Assembly (NCBI GenBank): GCA_021781795.1
Contig: JAJXWA010000007.1
Location: forward strand, 21,113 to 85,112
Source: Acidobacteriota bacterium
GTDB lineage: Bacteria; Acidobacteriota; Terriglobia; Terriglobales; Acidobacteriaceae
Direction: 5' to 3'
DNA length: 64,000 nt
Part shown: in pieces, positions 63,116 through 64,000 of the stretch
Position numbering within the stretch: position 1 is the stretch's first letter
How the letters are laid out: the number at the start of each line of letters is the position of its first letter
The notes under the pieces: generated by a model
Database searches by the model: none
Seen by the model: only the letters and a program-made list of their open reading frames with translations
What the model was told of the DNA's origin: nothing
Translations under genes and position numbers: made by a program

Positions 63116-63836
63116 TGTCGTGCCCCTACGATGATGATAACCGCGCCTTGAGCGAACGATTTTGCCGAGCCAATCTCAGTTCATGCTTACAGGCCATAAG
63201 CGGCAATCGGGTCCCGCTTCTCGCTTCGATCCGCCAAGATACTCGGCAGGAAGCGGAGCTCCGCCTTCTGAAGAAATCGCGCCTGAAAGAAAATATAGCT
63301 TCTTACTGCCAGCCTTTATGGCACCATCCGCGTTATTGGCCGCGTATCTTCGCCGAGGCACTCATCGAGATGGGATGGCCGGTGAAATCCTCGTTCTGGC
63401 CGGTTTGTCGGAAACATCCAAATGCCTCGAAAGCGGCTCCATGGCCAGCCACGCGCTTCGCCCTGGTTCGCACTTCTGAATGTCAAGCCCCGGCGAACCG
63501 TTGACCAACATGTAATCTCCGGTTGGGCGGTGATACACCCGGGCAGCCAGATTCTGGCGACAAGCGCGTTTTATGAGGAGGGTTCGGGACCAGTGTGATT
63601 TGTTGCCAGCAGTTGCAGTCTGTGGCGATCTGCGGTCCCGAACAGCGAGGGGGACACCCTCATCGTGGTTTTGGGGGGGGCGATATTGTGATCGGACCAA
63701 CCAGGTTGGAAAGGATCCGGCCAGTTTCTCCATCGTTGCCTGACCGCTCGCGATCGCAGGCCACTTCGCCCGCAATTGCCAATACGTGAACCTGCACCCG
63801 GGAACGGTTTTAAGAAGCCGAGTTCAGGCCCCTTCC
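63116..63836 (-). other. Gene-poor stretch, about 720 bp, with possible remnants
   Basis: Short ORFs occur in several frames on both strands, none with a recognisable family or consistent start site. A 10-bp inverted repeat GTTCGGGACC/GGTCCCGAAC lies at 63582-63591 and 63634-63643, and a G8 run occurs at about 63672-63679. Confidence 0.45.
63582..63643. repeat. 10-bp inverted repeat with a 42-base spacer
   Basis: GTTCGGGACC (63582-63591) is the exact reverse complement of GGTCCCGAAC (63634-63643). It could be a remnant of a mobile element end or a chance palindrome. No transposase is near. Confidence 0.3.
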
Positions 63837-64000
63837 TCAGTACCACTTGAAGTTCACCTCAATCTTGATCGAGACTGCCACAGGCTTTCCTGAAAGCATG
63901 GCTGGCCTGAATCGATATTGCTTTACCGCCTTCACCGCTTGCGCATCAAAGTCAGAGCGGAATGACTTCACGACATGAATGTCCTGCGGCATTCCTTTCG
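63837..64000 (-). CDS. TonB C-terminal domain protein (partial, N-terminus outside window)
   Basis: Not listed in the ORF track because it lacks an in-window start. Read on the minus strand it ends with MPQDIHVVKSFRSDFDAQAV ... VKQYRFRPAMLSGKPVAVSI ... VNFKWY and a TGA at 63839-63837. This pattern, in which a partner strand ends in an Ile-x-Val-x-Phe sequence, is the TonB C-terminal (energy transducer) domain. The rest of the protein lies beyond the window. Confidence 0.8.
   Translation of the reverse strand, partial: KGMPQDIHVVKSFRSDFDAQAVKAVKQYRFRPAMLSGKPVAVSIKIEVNFKWY

Noticed and set aside
63362-63775. 137-aa - strand ORF near the window end
   Set aside because: No recognisable domain, no plausible ribosome-binding site, overlapping alternative ORFs in other frames; treated as chance or remnant.
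1-64000. CRISPR arrays, insertion sequences, rRNA operon, complete tRNA genes
   Set aside because: No regularly spaced direct repeats, transposase motifs, rRNA sequences or full tRNA cloverleaf were recognised by eye.

Overview
The window looks like chromosomal DNA of a GC-rich Gram-negative bacterium of the phylum Acidobacteriota (class Terriglobia, Acidobacteriaceae-like). This is inferred from the gene content: a VWFA-related Acidobacterial-type secreted protein, a divergent short RNA polymerase omega subunit, lipid A genes (lpxD, an lpxL-type acyltransferase, msbA), a bacillithiol gene (bshB1), futalosine-pathway mqnA, an IPT/TIG gluconolaconase-like fragment and small secreted families of the kind I associate with Acidobacteria. 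No species assignment is possible from sequence alone.

Layout. 1-2.7 kb (minus): an operon-like run rimO > yacG > pgpA > a partial IPT/TIG protein. 2.8-9.8 kb: the SRP RNA, fabH, convergent mqnA, a frameshifted dprA, topA and an unknown gene. 9.9-12.6 kb: small secreted and DUF-type proteins and an orphan cyclic-nucleotide-binding histidine kinase. 12.7-18.3 kb: carbohydrate block with a GH36 alpha-galactosidase, a LacI-type regulator, glycerate 2-kinase and an alpha/beta hydrolase. 18.4-23.3 kb: M20 peptidase, glutathione peroxidase, a DUF255 thioredoxin-like protein and an MscS channel. 23.4-25.0 kb: three tandem, mutually related small exported proteins of unknown function. 25-34 kb: fused 2-oxoacid dehydrogenase E1, gmhB-like phosphatase, msbA, yicC, gmk, rpoZ, coaBC and a family-4 uracil-DNA glycosylase. 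34-39.3 kb: ppgK, priA, an HU-like protein, dcd and a LuxR-type regulator with a degenerate receiver. 39.3-45.6 kb: a SYLF protein, a VWFA protein, the lipid A genes lpxL-like and lpxD, a MobB-like NTPase and a Tat-exported aldo/keto reductase. 45.7-51.4 kb: xseB, a fused homocysteine methyltransferase/methylene-THF reductase, a lipoprotein, bshB1, a half-size TauE/SafE protein and aquaporin. 51.7-59.1 kb: phoB-phoR-pstS (without pstCAB), two MacB-like permeases without an ATPase and a LarA-like protein.

From about 59.2 kb the character changes. A truncated 5' half of a tRNA gene (probably tRNA-Arg) is followed by gene remnants, gene-poor stretches, an AbrB/Doc toxin-antitoxin pair, a signal peptidase I, a class C beta-lactamase-like serine hydrolase and the end of a TonB-like gene. 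This is best read as the edge of a decayed genomic island.

Most of the window is housekeeping DNA. The points most worth a second look are the three-paralogue secreted cluster, the toxin whose Fic motif has Arg in place of the catalytic His, the tRNA half-gene at the island edge, the dprA frameshift, the MobB-like NTPase coupled to lpxD, and an orphan strong terminator that may end a small RNA. I found no CRISPR array, intact insertion sequence, integrase or rRNA operon.
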